A DNA stretch of 64,000 bases from Chrysomallon squamiferum (lineage: Eukaryota; Mollusca; Gastropoda; Neomphalida; Peltospiridae), in assembly GCA_012295275.1 (NCBI GenBank), contig CM022665.1:33410022-33474021 (forward strand), written 5' to 3'. This document shows, piece by piece, positions 1 to 12,519 of the stretch. The translations under genes and the position numbers were made by a program. Below the pieces are notes generated by a model that was not told where the DNA came from, did not search any database, and saw nothing but the letters and a program-made list of their open reading frames with translations. Each line of letters begins with the position of its first letter. The stretch's first letter is position 1.

Positions 1-250
1 TATGACAAGGATTCCAAATTTGAAACTATGAATTACCTTGTGAAAAAAAGCCGTCCAGTGAAGAAAGAGAAAGGGGTCTGTCAAATGAACTGAAGGAGGA
101 AATAGTCCAATTTTATGAAAGTGACAAGAACAGTAGAATGTGTCTGGGAATGAAGAATACAGTGAGCATTCAATACAAAGATGGTGAGAAGGTTAAGCAT
201 CAGAAACAGCTAGTTCTCTCAAATTTATGTGAACTTTATGCATACATGTA
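1..250 (+). pseudogene. Decayed transposon coding fragment
   Basis: Reading the plus strand from about position 45 to 249 gives a lysine-rich stretch, one frameshift near 80, then an open segment containing LSNELKEEIVQFYESDKNSR, followed by a basic segment and a stop at 249. The pattern of an acidic helix followed by a G-K-K/D-type turn and QK-rich strand resembles coding fragments repeated in invertebrate transposons; I know this type but cannot name a family with certainty. Positions 1-20 are the inverse of 547-564, so the fragment sits next to or inside the repeat that ends at 821. There is no complete ORF and no start codon. Broken and partial at the window edge. Confidence 0.4.
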
Positions 251-394
251 GGCCTACAATGTCTTACTTGGTGATAAAAAGAGATGGTGATTCCTAGCAT
301 CCAGAATTGATCATTCAGGTTTTAGTTGTTAATGGCAGAAAAGGTGTTATTTTCATGGACGTGCATTTTTTAAATCCATATTATGGCTAAACAA

Positions 395-821
395 AAAATA
401 TTACACCCAGGAAACTTTTATATGTTTTAGTTAACATGTGGGAGATTAAATTTCAATAAAGGTCATCTCAAGGTCACGTGATCCACACGGTCAATTTCAA
501 GGTCATAGCAAAGGTCAAAAGGTAAATGTATCCCAAAAATGGCAGATTTGGAATCCTTGTCATACTGCCTTTTCAACAATACCAATTTTATGAAGATTGG
601 CCCTGTAGTTCCTGAGATATGAGGGTTCAAAGGTTGGTGTCATGCCCATTTTTGCCAAAAATCTCAAAATTTGATGGGCCTTATCTCCCACACCACTGGT
701 CCGATTGGGCTAAAATTTCAGATTTGGTGCTGCGGGATCCCAGTCAACAAGTGTATCAAGTTTCATAAAAATCTGAGACGGTCGGGTGTAACCCATTAGA
801 TGATTTGACGTGGAATGACCC
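395..821 (+). repeat. Truncated copy of the fold-back repeat (spacer and right arm)
   Basis: This stretch matches about 33895-34306 almost base for base: a block starting near TTTTAGTTAACATGTGGGAG, a run of GGTCA-type steps, then an arm running from about 648 to the terminal GGAATGACCC at 812-821. The left arm present in the complete copy is absent here, so this is a partial element, or the element has been interrupted by the coding fragment to its left. No ORF of its own. Confidence 0.7.
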
Positions 822-3800
822 ATTTACAGCAGCAGCAGCAAATTGAAGCCATTTTGTAATAAACAAATGATAAAATTCTAACTGAAACTCACTTGAGCTG
901 GTCCATGCTAAGTCTTTGCATTTTTATCTGTTCGTTGTTACATTTGTTGTCATAAAATGGATTAGACCGTTCAGAAAAATAGTCCAAAACATTGTTCTGG
1001 TTGATAAGTATCCAAGCACTGTCATGCCATGAGATACTTAACTGATCTAGTTCAAAGAAGATAAAAGAAATATTTTAACAACCAGTAATAAATATGTTTT
1101 TATAAAGAAAACACGTAATTTAATATTTAAATGCATGTTATTTCTCTAATCACAGTGGTGCCTTGTACTTTGTTCCAATAAAACAATTAAATACCACACA
1201 TTTTAATAAAACAAAACAGAAAAACATGGAAACAATAAATTAAATGCATAAATACTGTTTAATAAAACGGAAACTGTATTTACTTCCACTCTTCCCAGAT
1301 GCCACATTTAACAGATAGGATGTGTGTGTGTGTGTGTAATATATATATATATATATAAACCAAAAACACCAAAATTAAAGAAAAAAACACAAAAACATGA
1401 GGGTAATGCAAAAGATACTATGTTTACAGTGTCATGCAACTAAATGTTCACTTTGATAAAAAAGCATAAAAGATCATGTTTACTACAATAGCATTTCATA
1501 CATTGTAACCCTTGGTTAAATGTTGCTTCAAAGGATACCATTGTTAATACAGAATTATGGCATCTAGGAACATTTCATCAACCAAATTATAAAACTGATA
1601 TTCAACAAGCTACTACCCAATAACTATCTACCATAAATATAAGAACAAAATAACAACAGCTGCTAGATTAGAACCATAAATCGAAATTTAGATATAAATA
1701 TTGTTCAGATATTCTGACAATAAATAACTATATTTAAAACATTTAATTTCTTATTTTCACTCTTATTTCCATTGTTGGCTGATACAGTAGGAATATCCTT
1801 CCTTGAAAAAAGTTCTGGCCTGAACATCTGTGGTCACATTGTCCTATATTCATTAAATTCATACTTTTTCTATTACAGTTAAGATTAAATTCAGCAACAG
1901 TAAAAATTTGGCTTTCTGTTTCTCACGTCCATTCAAAAACTCAGGATGCTACCAAAGAAGCAAAAGGCCTCAACCCAAGTGGACACATCCTTCAGATGTA
2001 TCTGGCAAATGAATTCAACATAACAAAGAATGTGGACATTCAAAATACATTATCTGGCCTGCAAAAGTCTTCCAGTCTGCTACTGGCCATGGTTCAGAAA
2101 CTGTTAGGTCCATCTAGTTATTCTGGATCAAGAAGAGAAATTATCAGGACACTTGGACAAAATTAATAAACAATATCTTTAATACTTTGCTGTACTGCCA
2201 ACCAAGACACAGCTGCAATGAACTAAAAATTATATTTCACATCTGTTGACTTCATCATTGTTCCTTCCTAAATTTGCTTAGAAATGGGAAATCATGTAGG
2301 GGACTTTGTTCCAATATTTTACACAATTTTGATGCTGCTGAGACAAGAATGGAAATTCAAATCCTTGGGCTAGTAGGAAAACTGTTGACATGTTTTAAAC
2401 TTCAGCTAACACTGAAATTAAATGTGCTGAAGGGACTGTTACTGTTAGGCAAGTAATTACCAACATCAAGGAAACATATAATTACCAACATGTCAGGATA
2501 TGACCCTAGGTGCATTCTGCCAACACCCTTTTAAATTATATCATTATCACATATAGGAAATTAGCACTAATTTTTTTAAAATTAAAACACAGTGTATTCC
2601 TTAGAATTCAAAATAATTCACATTATCCTGTTGATAACAGCTCTAAGATTGTTAAAATCAGTAGTAATTTTCAGTTTTTTAGCTATAGCAGAGAATATAC
2701 AAAATACAATAAATAACACATTTTATCATCTAAAACTATTCAACATACATGAACAATCAGTTAACAACAACTAGACCTTTGGGTTCCTTAGAATTCAAAA
2801 GATATGCACGCAAATTGTTGTATTTTATATTTTAAAAAAACCCAATAATAATAAATAAATAATCACCATAAATCTGGAAAAAAAATTAAAATCTTACACA
2901 TTTGAAACAAAAACAAAAAATAATGAAAACTTATATATGATATTCTCATATTTCATCACTGTAGAACATTTGTGTAACTATCATTCATTTTATTACCCTG
3001 TCATAAATTGTTCATACAGGTTTAGTCAACTGAAAATCAATTCATTAAATCAAAAGCCTGTAACACACTAAATGTGGCAGTATATATTTGATACAATTAG
3101 ATATGTCCAAATCTGCTAGGGGCACTGCTTTGTTTTCAGTGTCTGCCATTTTGTTCAGCATACTAAACCAGGTCACATATTAAAATAGATCTACAGCTAT
3201 GCAGCTGCGCAAATGCTACAGCCTGCTCTAGTTTTGAATAAAAACAAAGAAAACAAAGGAGAAAAGGACTTTTTTTTAAAGAAAACACTTTTAAAAAAAC
3301 ACTTTTTAAGCTTTTTTTGTTCTTCAAACATCCATTAACAGAATGTAGACCCCATCAAAGTAACTTCTGATGAGAAAAACAGAGTATTTCATATATATAT
3401 ATATATATATATATTATTATATAAAAATGGTAAATGAAGCCCTACGTGCCATGCAAAGGTACTGCACTACCTGCAAATCACAGTGTAAATTTATTTAAAT
3501 CTAGGCCATTCCTGGCTGTTCTTTCAACTGTTTTCTCCCTTGTTGTTTTCAGATGAGTTATAACGAATATCGGAGGGGGTAATTTTCCCACTGCACTCTC
3601 TTGTTTTATTTAATATAGCAGTTTTTCTAATATATTAAAACAAAAATTTAACACTGCATTTTTTAAATTTCAATTGTATAATCATAATGGCTGATGAAAT
3701 CCTTAGGTTCTGCGCTCTGAGTCCAGATCAGTTCACAAAAGAAATTTGTCTGGAGCTTTTTTCTCTCTTATAAAAGCAAATGGAAAAGATATTTCATGGG

Positions 3801-4139
3801 CCATTCTAACAGCTTTGATAACTCAATATTTCCGTGTAATGAAATAAAACCATATACATTGCAGACATAGAAGTTTTAAAAAAGAGTGGGAGAGGCTGCT
3901 GAAAAATTGTTTTGCAAGTCATCCAATTGGACATAAAATACTTGAAATGTGGTTAAATACACTGTACCAAATTTCAAAGCCAAAGATTGCATCCTGGCAT
4001 CAAAATTGACTTGTTGTTGAGCAGATGCATAGCTCCTCTCCAAGTTCATGTTCTGTAGCAGTGGCAGAGTCTCTAGCTATCTTGGGAAAGGAACTTAATG
4101 AACTGATGTGGAACAAAGAGAATCCATATTAATGAAGGA
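822..4139. other. Intergenic AT-rich DNA, no gene seen
   Basis: I see no convincing exon, RNA gene or transposase in this stretch. It contains a (TG)n(AT)n run at about 1319-1356 and an (AT)n run at about 3390-3414. Short open frames near 2274-2774 have no domain or motif and look like chance. A short open segment at about 1870-2160 on the plus strand is not recognisable either. Confidence 0.5.
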
Positions 4140-6135
4140 ATTTGAATCTGCTAAAAAGAAGGGGAAGAACTTGACAAGATTAAACATAATATGAAGGCAA
4201 TTTCCAAGAGATTGGACATACCCTCATGGTTTATAGTTAGGAAATTCAGCAGGAAGGTACACAGTTTAAAATTATGGAAAGCCAAATACTTTGTCCTATT
4301 AATGAGAAAGCATCACATAATAAAGGACAATCAACAGGTGAAACAACAACTACATGCTACAGAAAATGATCTTGAGGTGGCTCAAGAGACAGTTCAGTCA
4401 CTACAGAAGTCAGAAATTGAAACAAGAAAAGATAGCAAAACCTTCAATTCATGTATAAGACAGGCAATTTACTTTCTGAAGGACCTTGGTTTGTAAGAAA
4501 GCAATGGAAGTAACGTACTATGGTTTGCTGTGGAAACAGTCACAGGAACAAAGCTAGGAGACCTGCCAAGTTACACCACAGTTAACCAAATGGGCAGTGA
4601 AATGGTCACGGGAACGGCAGCAAATAAAAGAAGCACTACATGAAGTCCAAGATGTCAACCTTAGATACAGTGGTACCACAAAACATGGTAAACATCTCAC
4701 TGAAGTAGAAATTGGCACTAAGGACTTTACATTTCTTGTTGGCATGAGGCAACAAAGTGGTGGCTGTGCTTTTGATTATGTAGAAGGCATTTTGGATGTA
4801 ACTCAAAGTATTTCAGAAACACAGATTCCATCCACTGATGAAGTCCGAACTTGCATTTTATTACCTCAGAGAAATAGTACAGTTTTATACAACTATTCAC
4901 TGGCCATCAAATGATTTACAAAGCGCTGTTTTAAATGGACTAAAGGGAGGATACTGGTTGTTAACTGTGCGGACTTGGGGACTTATTGGGAAATATGTAA
5001 CTGGGCCATGGATGTCCTTGAATGGCAAGAACCAGAACATTCTTGCATTAAACACTTACTTCAGTCAGACTAGAACAAAATTGGTATAGTTTATTGTTGA
5101 TCCAACAACACTTCTTACAGGTAAGGCAGAATCCATATTTGATGGTATCCCTGTGAAGAAAGACCAAGTTTTTGAGGCACTGATCAGCACACCAAATGCT
5201 CCAAAATATGCAGATATGTTTATTTTATCAATCAATAATGTGCACTGAAAATAATATTGACGTAACAGAAGACAACTTGAGGACCAACTCAATGGTGGTG
5301 AACCAAGTGAAAAGGTAAGTAAGATAGGTTCCAACTGCCTTTCTCACAACATCACAGAAGAGCAGAGGTTTGGTATGGCTGATGCATAGATTCATCATGC
5401 ACTGACTGCAATTCTTCCCAAGGTGGAATCCCAGGGATATGTTCAAGTCAAACAGAACAAGATCATGGCTCCATTCTTTGACTGAAGAAAAGAGAGAACA
5501 ACATGTGGGACTTGCACTGACATGGGCAAAAGCAATAGCAAAGGAAGATATGGTGCATCAACATTTGATACAGGAGAAACTGTAAGAAAAGTTAAAAACT
5601 TCATGACAAAAGTTGGGGAATGTGAAGAAAGAAACTGAAAGATGAATGAAAAGATGTTTGAGGACATACTTGATATTGGTGGGTTGTGAGGAAGTAGTTA
5701 GGCCATTCAAGACCAGATGAGCTCTCTAAAATCTAATGCTAAGAAAGTAAATGCGCTGAAACTACAAATACATAAACTCCTCAGAAACAGTGGTGTGCCA
5801 AGGGTGCCATATTTCAAGGCAGGTAAGTCCGAACTTGAAGAATGATAGACTGTCCAATTTTAGACAAGCAGTCCAAATGTCTTCTGTGAGTTCTTATGAA
5901 CCCTAATGTTCTCAGTGGACAATAATTTATTCAGAAGTGGAAGAATTTTTATGACATACAAGAGGATTATTGTGGAGGGTGGTTAAATCAATGGTGGATG
6001 GAAAGAAGAAATGCGCTGAATTTCAACTTCTGTGTGATCATGACAAAGACGAGACAGGTGATAAGACATTCTATCTTCAAACTGACAAAATTCTGATGGA
6101 TATGTACACTGGTGATATGTCAATTCAGTGGAATT
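4140..6135 (+). pseudogene. Decayed transposase-like gene
   Basis: A chain of plus-strand fragments in shifting frames can be read as one broken protein. First comes a helical, Gln/Glu-rich region (4191-4496) ending in a segment like KDSKTFNSCIRQAIYFLKDL. Then, near 4555-4600, a frame giving LPSYTTVNQMGSE appears, followed at 4660-4830 by NLRYSGTTKHGKHLTEVEIG and a GMRQQSGGCAFDYVEGIL-type segment. Further blocks occur at 5400-5600 (ending KAIAKEDMVHQHL) and 5700-5845. The DGTT-like step followed by a conserved strand and a GG.A.DYV helix is typical of an invertebrate transposon-borne protein family of unclear superfamily. Multiple stops and frameshifts show it is dead. Family assignment is by memory of pattern only. 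Confidence 0.5.
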
Positions 6136-8594
6136 AAGTTTTTATGGATGTGCTTTTAATTTTCTTTTACCTTTTCATTGCAGTAGTTTTACAACTGAAG
6201 TTGCCAGAGAAACGGACCAAAAAAATGTACCTTCAAAAAATTATTAAATTTAAATAATACAAAATTTACCACAGCAATAACAAAAAAAATGTGTTATTCA
6301 AGTTTTTCTTAATTAGGTTGAACCAATTAGGTTGTTTCTTGCCCAAAATACTTTCATTTCAACAGTTTTCTCAATATTTTAAGGAAAAATGTCATCTTCA
6401 AGACAAAATTACACATTTTCTAAATTTTAGGAATGGTTACTATGGTAACAGTATAATAACTTTGGTTACTAATTGGAGGAATTTGATTGGATTCCTTGAA
6501 AAAATTTACCTTAATAAGCCAAGTCTGAACTGTTTCTGATGAAAAATAATAATAATATCAAAGTTTTCCCAGTTAATACTGATCAATGAATAGGCACTGA
6601 AACAATGGACCAAAATTGACACACGATGTACATAAATCATTGTAACTCTGGTTCTAGATAAGATACTGTAATAATTTAAGCACCATTATCCTCAGTATAC
6701 CTTATTTGTTCTAACTAACCCACTTCCAGTTCCAAATGTGAAATATGGAATTTTATGAATGTTCCTAAATTAATATAGAATAGGATTAGGCATGATTAAT
6801 GATCTTGTGGGTTGCATGTTTCACATCAGTTTGAACAGACTACAGAAATATATCCAAATACATCCTTTGATGCTAATAGTAATAATAAAATGTTTGATTA
6901 TTAATCCAATACACACACATATACACAATGCAACACTTACTCTTACTGACATTTGATCATAACTGCAGAAACTGAAGAAGATTAAAAGATTTTCAACTGT
7001 TAATACCTGTAGAAATGTATATTAACATTAAATGATTAGTTGTAATAAAAAAAACTGATATTTCAGTTATTTTGTTATAATTTAAAGCAGAACATAGCTC
7101 ATGACACTAATAAAAAAACCAGTAATACTTTATTTATACAAGATTATACTGACGTATTTTAATATCATTTTAAACAGCATCAAGTTGCACATAAATTGTT
7201 GGGCTATTCTGACCATGCAGAAAGTGAATTAGGATGATTTTGCCAGTGTTAAGTCACCTCTGCAAGACTGACATAATACTCCTTACTTAGATTAGAAGTT
7301 TCTACAGCATGGACCAACAGGAACGATAACTTGTAATGGCACAAATTACGTCACCAGAAAAAATGCCTCCAGAATTTCACAGATTTAATGGGTGCAAATT
7401 ATACCTGAATGTTCTTTTCTGTTGGCTTCTGACACGGGGATCATTGCCAATTTAAAAAGTTAATACATTAATCTTATACCGAATTATAATTTTAGTTTAT
7501 TATGCACCCATTTGCCCAAAAAATAAACCAATCTGAAAAGTTTGATTAAGTTGAAAAAGTAGTTACGAAAGGTGTAGGACATCATTATTTGGTAATATGA
7601 ACAACCATTCTTATCTTTATTAGTGTAAATCACAAAAAGTTGGAAACTAGATGTAAATTATTTGAACTTGGAAGTTTAGATACTTCCGTGAGCTCACGGA
7701 AATTTCCGTACCCCTTTCGATCTTTTTTTTTTTCTTTTTTTTTCCCCCAGATATTATTATGACGTTGCCAGACAAAAAAAAAAAAAATAATAATAATAAT
7801 ATATATATATAATAATAATAAATAATTTTCACAGACACTGGTCGGTGAATATGAAGATGACTATTCTCATTAAGTACCATGATGTGGAAACCTTACTCTG
7901 CTAAAACACCAAAGCATACAGTTCTCAGTATGTAGTTGTAAAACGATACTTGAAATCATTATACTCCTTCTTTTTTTAATATTATTTATTTCCATTTTCA
8001 ATGCATTAGAGGTGGTATTTACATGTAAAAAGCAAATTGATCACGTGTTATTTGAATAATTGCCTTGATACGTTAGTTATAATGCTTGATTTTACAACAG
8101 AAAATTGAAAACAAACAAAAAACAACAACAAAAAAAAAAAAAAAAGAGTAAAAGCTCATCAACCGGCCGTATAAAAAAAATTAGTTAAAAATTAATTTTT
8201 CACTCTTTTTCGTTAAAACAAAAAACATTCAATTTCTAATGCGTGTATTATTATGCATGCAAACAATGAGTTTCCTATTTTTATTTTTAAAAAAGTCATT
8301 GGTCCATGCTAGTTACTACTAATACTAGCGTACCTGGATTCCAGGTGTCATTGTCAAAGTTTCGTGGTCCTTGCAGTCACTGAATCAGTAATCATAAAAA
8401 ATTATCTCAACTCACCACTATTTGATCTATCCATCTGGATAAAGCGTTAAATAAAAGTTCCACGACGGTTCAGCGAGTAAAACGGAAGTTAAATTAGACA
8501 GAACTTCAACACTTTGAGTAGGCCGCCATGACGGTCCAGTTAATTACCAAAAACAACCAACAGAAACTGACAAGCAACAACAGAAGCAGAAATA
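6136..8594. other. Intergenic DNA, no gene seen
   Basis: Nothing codes convincingly here. The stretch holds A/T homopolymers and an AT microsatellite cluster at about 7724-7825, including (T)n, (A)n, (AAT)n and (AT)n. An open frame at 6291-6539 has no recognisable motif. Confidence 0.45.
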
Positions 8595-9301
8595 CAGTGG
8601 TACCTCGACTTACGTGTGCCCCAACTTACGAGTTTTTCGAGTTACGAGCAGTCGCCAGACTGAGTTTTTGCTTTGAGTTGCGAGCCAGAATCCGAGTTCC
8701 GAGCGAGCTTCAGACATGCCTCCGCTATTTGGCGCAACGAACAACATAACATCCGGCCAGCATCCTGCGTCTCACTCGTTTACTTCACGTGGATACCTCG
8801 CCGCGGAAGCATCTCTGTTGTGTTGTGCTCGCGTTTTGGATCATAAGAAAGTCAGTGCAAAGGACAGTGCAGAGAAGAAGGAACGGATGATGTCCGTTGA
8901 ATTAAAGCTTGAATTCATAGAAAAACATGAGCGAGGTGCGTAGTACTTCTACGATATGTACCATATTGAAGCTCAAGGAGTCGATAAGGCTATAACTCCA
9001 GCCAAAGGCATTAAAATAATTTTTCTGATCTCCAAGATAAATACATTTACAAAACCAGTTTATTTCTTTACATTCTCTTTTATTTTGTTTTTATACAATA
9101 TTTGACATTTATAAATACATTTTTATTATTTGAAAAATAAATAAATAGAAGTTACAAAAAATGGCATGGTTTTTGGGGTGCTTGAATGGATTAATGGTAT
9201 TTCAGTTAATTTCAGTTGGGAAAATTGATTTGATATACGATCAAATTGAAATACAAGCTCAGTCATGGAACGAATTAAACTCGTAAGTCAAGGTACCACT
9301 G
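8595..9301 (+). mobile_element. pogo/Tigger-like DNA transposon, non-autonomous
   Basis: The left end reads CAGTGGTACCTCGACTTACG and the right end CTCGTAAGTCAAGGTACCAC followed by TG, so the two ends form near-perfect terminal inverted repeats of about 20 bp. The element is flanked on both sides by TA (8593-8594 and 9302-9303), the target duplication of the Tc1/mariner/pogo superfamily. Inside, at about 8881-8940, a plus-strand frame reads SVELKLEFIEKHERGA before a stop. This matches the start of the helix-turn-helix region of pogo/Tigger transposases as I know them. At 707 bp it lacks the catalytic domain, so it is a deletion derivative. The ends are still nearly identical, suggesting modest age. 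Confidence 0.85.
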
Positions 9302-10490
9302 TACCTGTATAAGTTGTAGAATAACCATAAGAAGTTAAAATAAATTAGGAGATTGCTTTTACAAAGTTGTGTATGAATTATTGTGTAGTTTCACCAAAAA
9401 TATCATAGCAAAGTGTAAAATCTCAATACGGGGTAGACCTGATCTGCAGTCCCAACCCCCCAAAATTATTGAGATCAATTATATATATATAATTCCATTA
9501 TTCACATTATTCAAGTTTTCATAAACTGAAAAACCCCACTGCAGTGGTTATTACTTAGTATTTTTAGGCTTGAGCTAGTTTCAAAGGAGTCACAGGATAA
9601 ATTGCATTTGGATTCAGCACACAACATGATAAATGGAGATCACTAATATGTTACACTTCTTTCCTTATTAATTGTATGGTATCTATCAGATTATAATGTG
9701 AAAGAGTCTCGAAATAAAAACTACTATTCAGTTTATTCAGCTTATGTCTAGGGCTTTGGGAAACGATAAAGATGGCTACATGTTACTACAGATGTAGTTC
9801 TAAATGTTGTTTTTAGAAGATCAGCACTGAGAACTAGACTTATTTCGGTTACACGAAACCTTTATCGTTAAACTCATATACCCTGGCGTGTGGTTTATGT
9901 TGAAGTTGCCAGTAAAAGAAAGAACAAAAAAATGTTGGTTTGATAATCAAAATTTTTATATGTACTTTTTATATTAGCACTAGGAGTAATAGAAAAACAT
10001 AATAACAATACACTGAGTACAACCTCTGATAGCAAGTAGGGGAGACTATAGAGCCTTATTTCAACTTGCAACATTCTGAGTTTATTGTAATTGTGGATTT
10101 CATTTGTCTGTTTCACTTTTCAGTTTGTTTTCGGCAGCTGTGAACTTCTCCATAAAGGTTTGTTTCTTATTTGTACTTGTGACACTGTTTTTTGTAATGT
10201 GGTTATTGATAAAAGAATGTATTCATACCTGCACTACTTTTATTTCATCTATCAATTATTACACCCCTGGCAAACAAACAATGACAAACAACTCAACAGC
10301 TTCATAATTACAAGAATGAAAGAAAATTCAAATAATTGGACATATTTTGTTGCAAATATAGCACGTGCAAATATTTCAGCCAATATTTTTAGCATTCAGT
10401 CTTTATTCTATATGTTCACTCTGTAGCCACCAGTGGTAATGTTTAGACTGAGATCCCTGGAGTATACATTGATGCCATCTTCTTCAGTAG
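9302..10490. other. Intergenic DNA, no gene seen
   Basis: No exon, RNA gene or TIR pair is visible. Open frames near 9895-10426 are AT-driven and have no recognisable motif. A short (AT)n run lies at about 9481-9490. Confidence 0.4.
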
Positions 10491-10506
10491 TCTACTGATT
10501 GATATC

Positions 10507-10710
10507 TCACCCGCCAAACATCTGGCCCACATGGCAAATACTAGCGATTGTATCATTTGGATAGGTTTGCACTGTATCTTTGATAATTTTTATTCTGAGA
10601 ACCTTCATCTGCAATGTTAGTAGCCTGGATTCATGGTGAAGCACTTGTGTGAGTAGGTAGGATGGTGGTGGTCCAACACTCCTGCAGTTCATACTACTGT
10701 GCCAGCCTGC
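10507..10710 (-). other. Unrecognised minus-strand open segment
   Basis: An uninterrupted minus-strand frame from about 10710 to 10507 encodes a helical segment including LLTLQMKVLRIKIIKDTV. It is less AT-biased than its surroundings and lies downstream, in the same orientation, of the decayed MULE-like transposase. It could be that element's C-terminal part. No motif identifies it. Confidence 0.2.
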
Positions 10711-11133
10711 AAAACGTAACATACATATGTAACAGAGAGAATTATAATTATGAAATGTGTGCAAACATAGCTAGAACATTTAAGAAAATTCATTTAATGT
10801 CAATTTGCTGGTCACTGACCATGATTAATTTAATTATGATAATAATATTTGCATTCATATTCATAAGTAATGAAGTTATCTTCACAGTTATTGTTTGTCT
10901 GAATAGACTGTCCATACACAGACCAATCTTCAGGAGTCTACAACCCTCTCATTGATGTTGATTTGATATATGTTACAAGTGACTGTAGTGTTGAAGACAT
11001 GCAGTTTGTCAAATGTAGGTATGATGCATGAAGCAGGCCGTGCTGTTAGTCTCCTTATGTGTTTGTGGCATGGCCCCTTCTGTCTCTATTTGCCTTGCAA
11101 CCCAAGAGCCTTGAAATAACAATGGAGTAAATA

Positions 11134-12250
11134 CTACATTCTAAATGCATGCATAATGATATTATTATTATTATTATTATATGCCATAATTATTTCATGC
11201 AAAACACAACATAAATATGTAATAGAAAGAATCATAATTATGAAATTCAATGCACACATCATAAACATATTCTTGAATAATACAGCAATAAATAATATGC
11301 ATATCTGAAATTTCCTGAAGATGGCCTGTGGGAAGACTCTTCTCAAAGCCAACCAGACAACTGCCTCACAAATTGCAGTTCAGATAGCAGCAATTTGAAA
11401 TAAGACTTCATGTTCTGCTAGAAAAATTACTGCATGAAATAATGGGATGAACAATGGTTCTAAAATAATGTTCAGACACATGTATAAAGGTGTGGATGGA
11501 GAACAGTTGATTAAATGGGTTCTTCGGTCTAAGGATTTGAATGTACCATCTACATGTCTAGGACATCCAGCTGTTTTTGCCTCACAAATAACAAATGGCA
11601 ATGTCCATTGGCAGTGAGGTCATGTTGCAGGAAGTCCTCAGCAAGCTTTAATATGAATGAAACTACTTATTACTTATTTATGGGTATTCTGGTGAAAGCA
11701 TCTCAGTAGGGCTGGCTTTAGTATGACCAAATCGTCATCAGCTATTCCAGTCAGCATCTCATCATTAACTATCCTTATTGCAGGGTGATACACATCTACT
11801 ACTGTTAATTTTTCACCTTTTGTGTCAACTTCACTTTATGGCTTTTCTCTTGATCAGGTTTGTGGATGTGGTCACGATTCCCTGTTTTAAATTCACCTCC
11901 TCTCTCATTCACAGTGGCAGAGCATCTCATACGCTTGCTCTGTACACTGCACCATCAGCTGCAGTTGCCACTAGCTCAGAATATCTAAAATAATAAAACC
12001 TAAATATTTAAATGTAATAATGATAAATATTGATAATAAAATGCCTATTAGTTACAGTTTTCGCCATCTGAAACTGTTTACATATTATAATTAATAAGCT
12101 CATTGATATAATTATTGTGCATATATGTGTATATGAATTATCAATTACCTTAACATTGTACCTTTTGATGAGCCTCCAATGACAATCTCATATATGTTTG
12201 GGCCATTGACTGTCACAGAAGCAGGTGGTATGGGTCTGCCAGTGAGCTGA
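11134..12250 (-). pseudogene. Decayed FLYWCH/MULE-type transposase
   Basis: Read on the minus strand in several frames. At 12247-12155 a segment VNGPNIYEIVIGGSSKGTML leads, at about 11990-11800, into a segment with GAVYR followed, after a frameshift, by RMRCSATVNERGGEFKTGN, then HIHKPD. The spacing of Cys and the H.H step matches the C-terminal half of a FLYWCH zinc finger. At 11640-11500 follow HLLFVRQKQLDVL and HVDGTFKSL; the DGTFK step is the hallmark of MULE transposases. At 11480-11290 come LFSIHTFI and, in another frame, LALRRVFPQAIFRK, as expected downstream of the catalytic Asp. At least four frameshifts or stops break it. Assignment rests on these motifs; the ends of the element were not found. 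Confidence 0.6.
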
Positions 12251-12519
12251 AATGTTTAGTATATTAATACATGAATTTTAATAAATTTTAACTAAATACA
12301 ATAATGTAACATTTTTCTATCACATGGAAGTTGTTATTATTTAAACATTATTAAACATAATTATAATATATTCTGTGTGTAGTATATTTCCGAAATATTG
12401 ACAACTTTTACCATACCTTTCTTCTAATATAGATCAATCTTTGAACAGTTGAGCAGTCCTGAATGACAAAGCATCATTTGTATTACAACCCATCATCGAC
12501 TCACTGACCATGGACAAAT

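Noticed and set aside
7647-7880. Minus-strand open frame with tyrosine and lysine runs
   Set aside because: It translates simple repeats (AAT, A and T runs) and has no real protein character.
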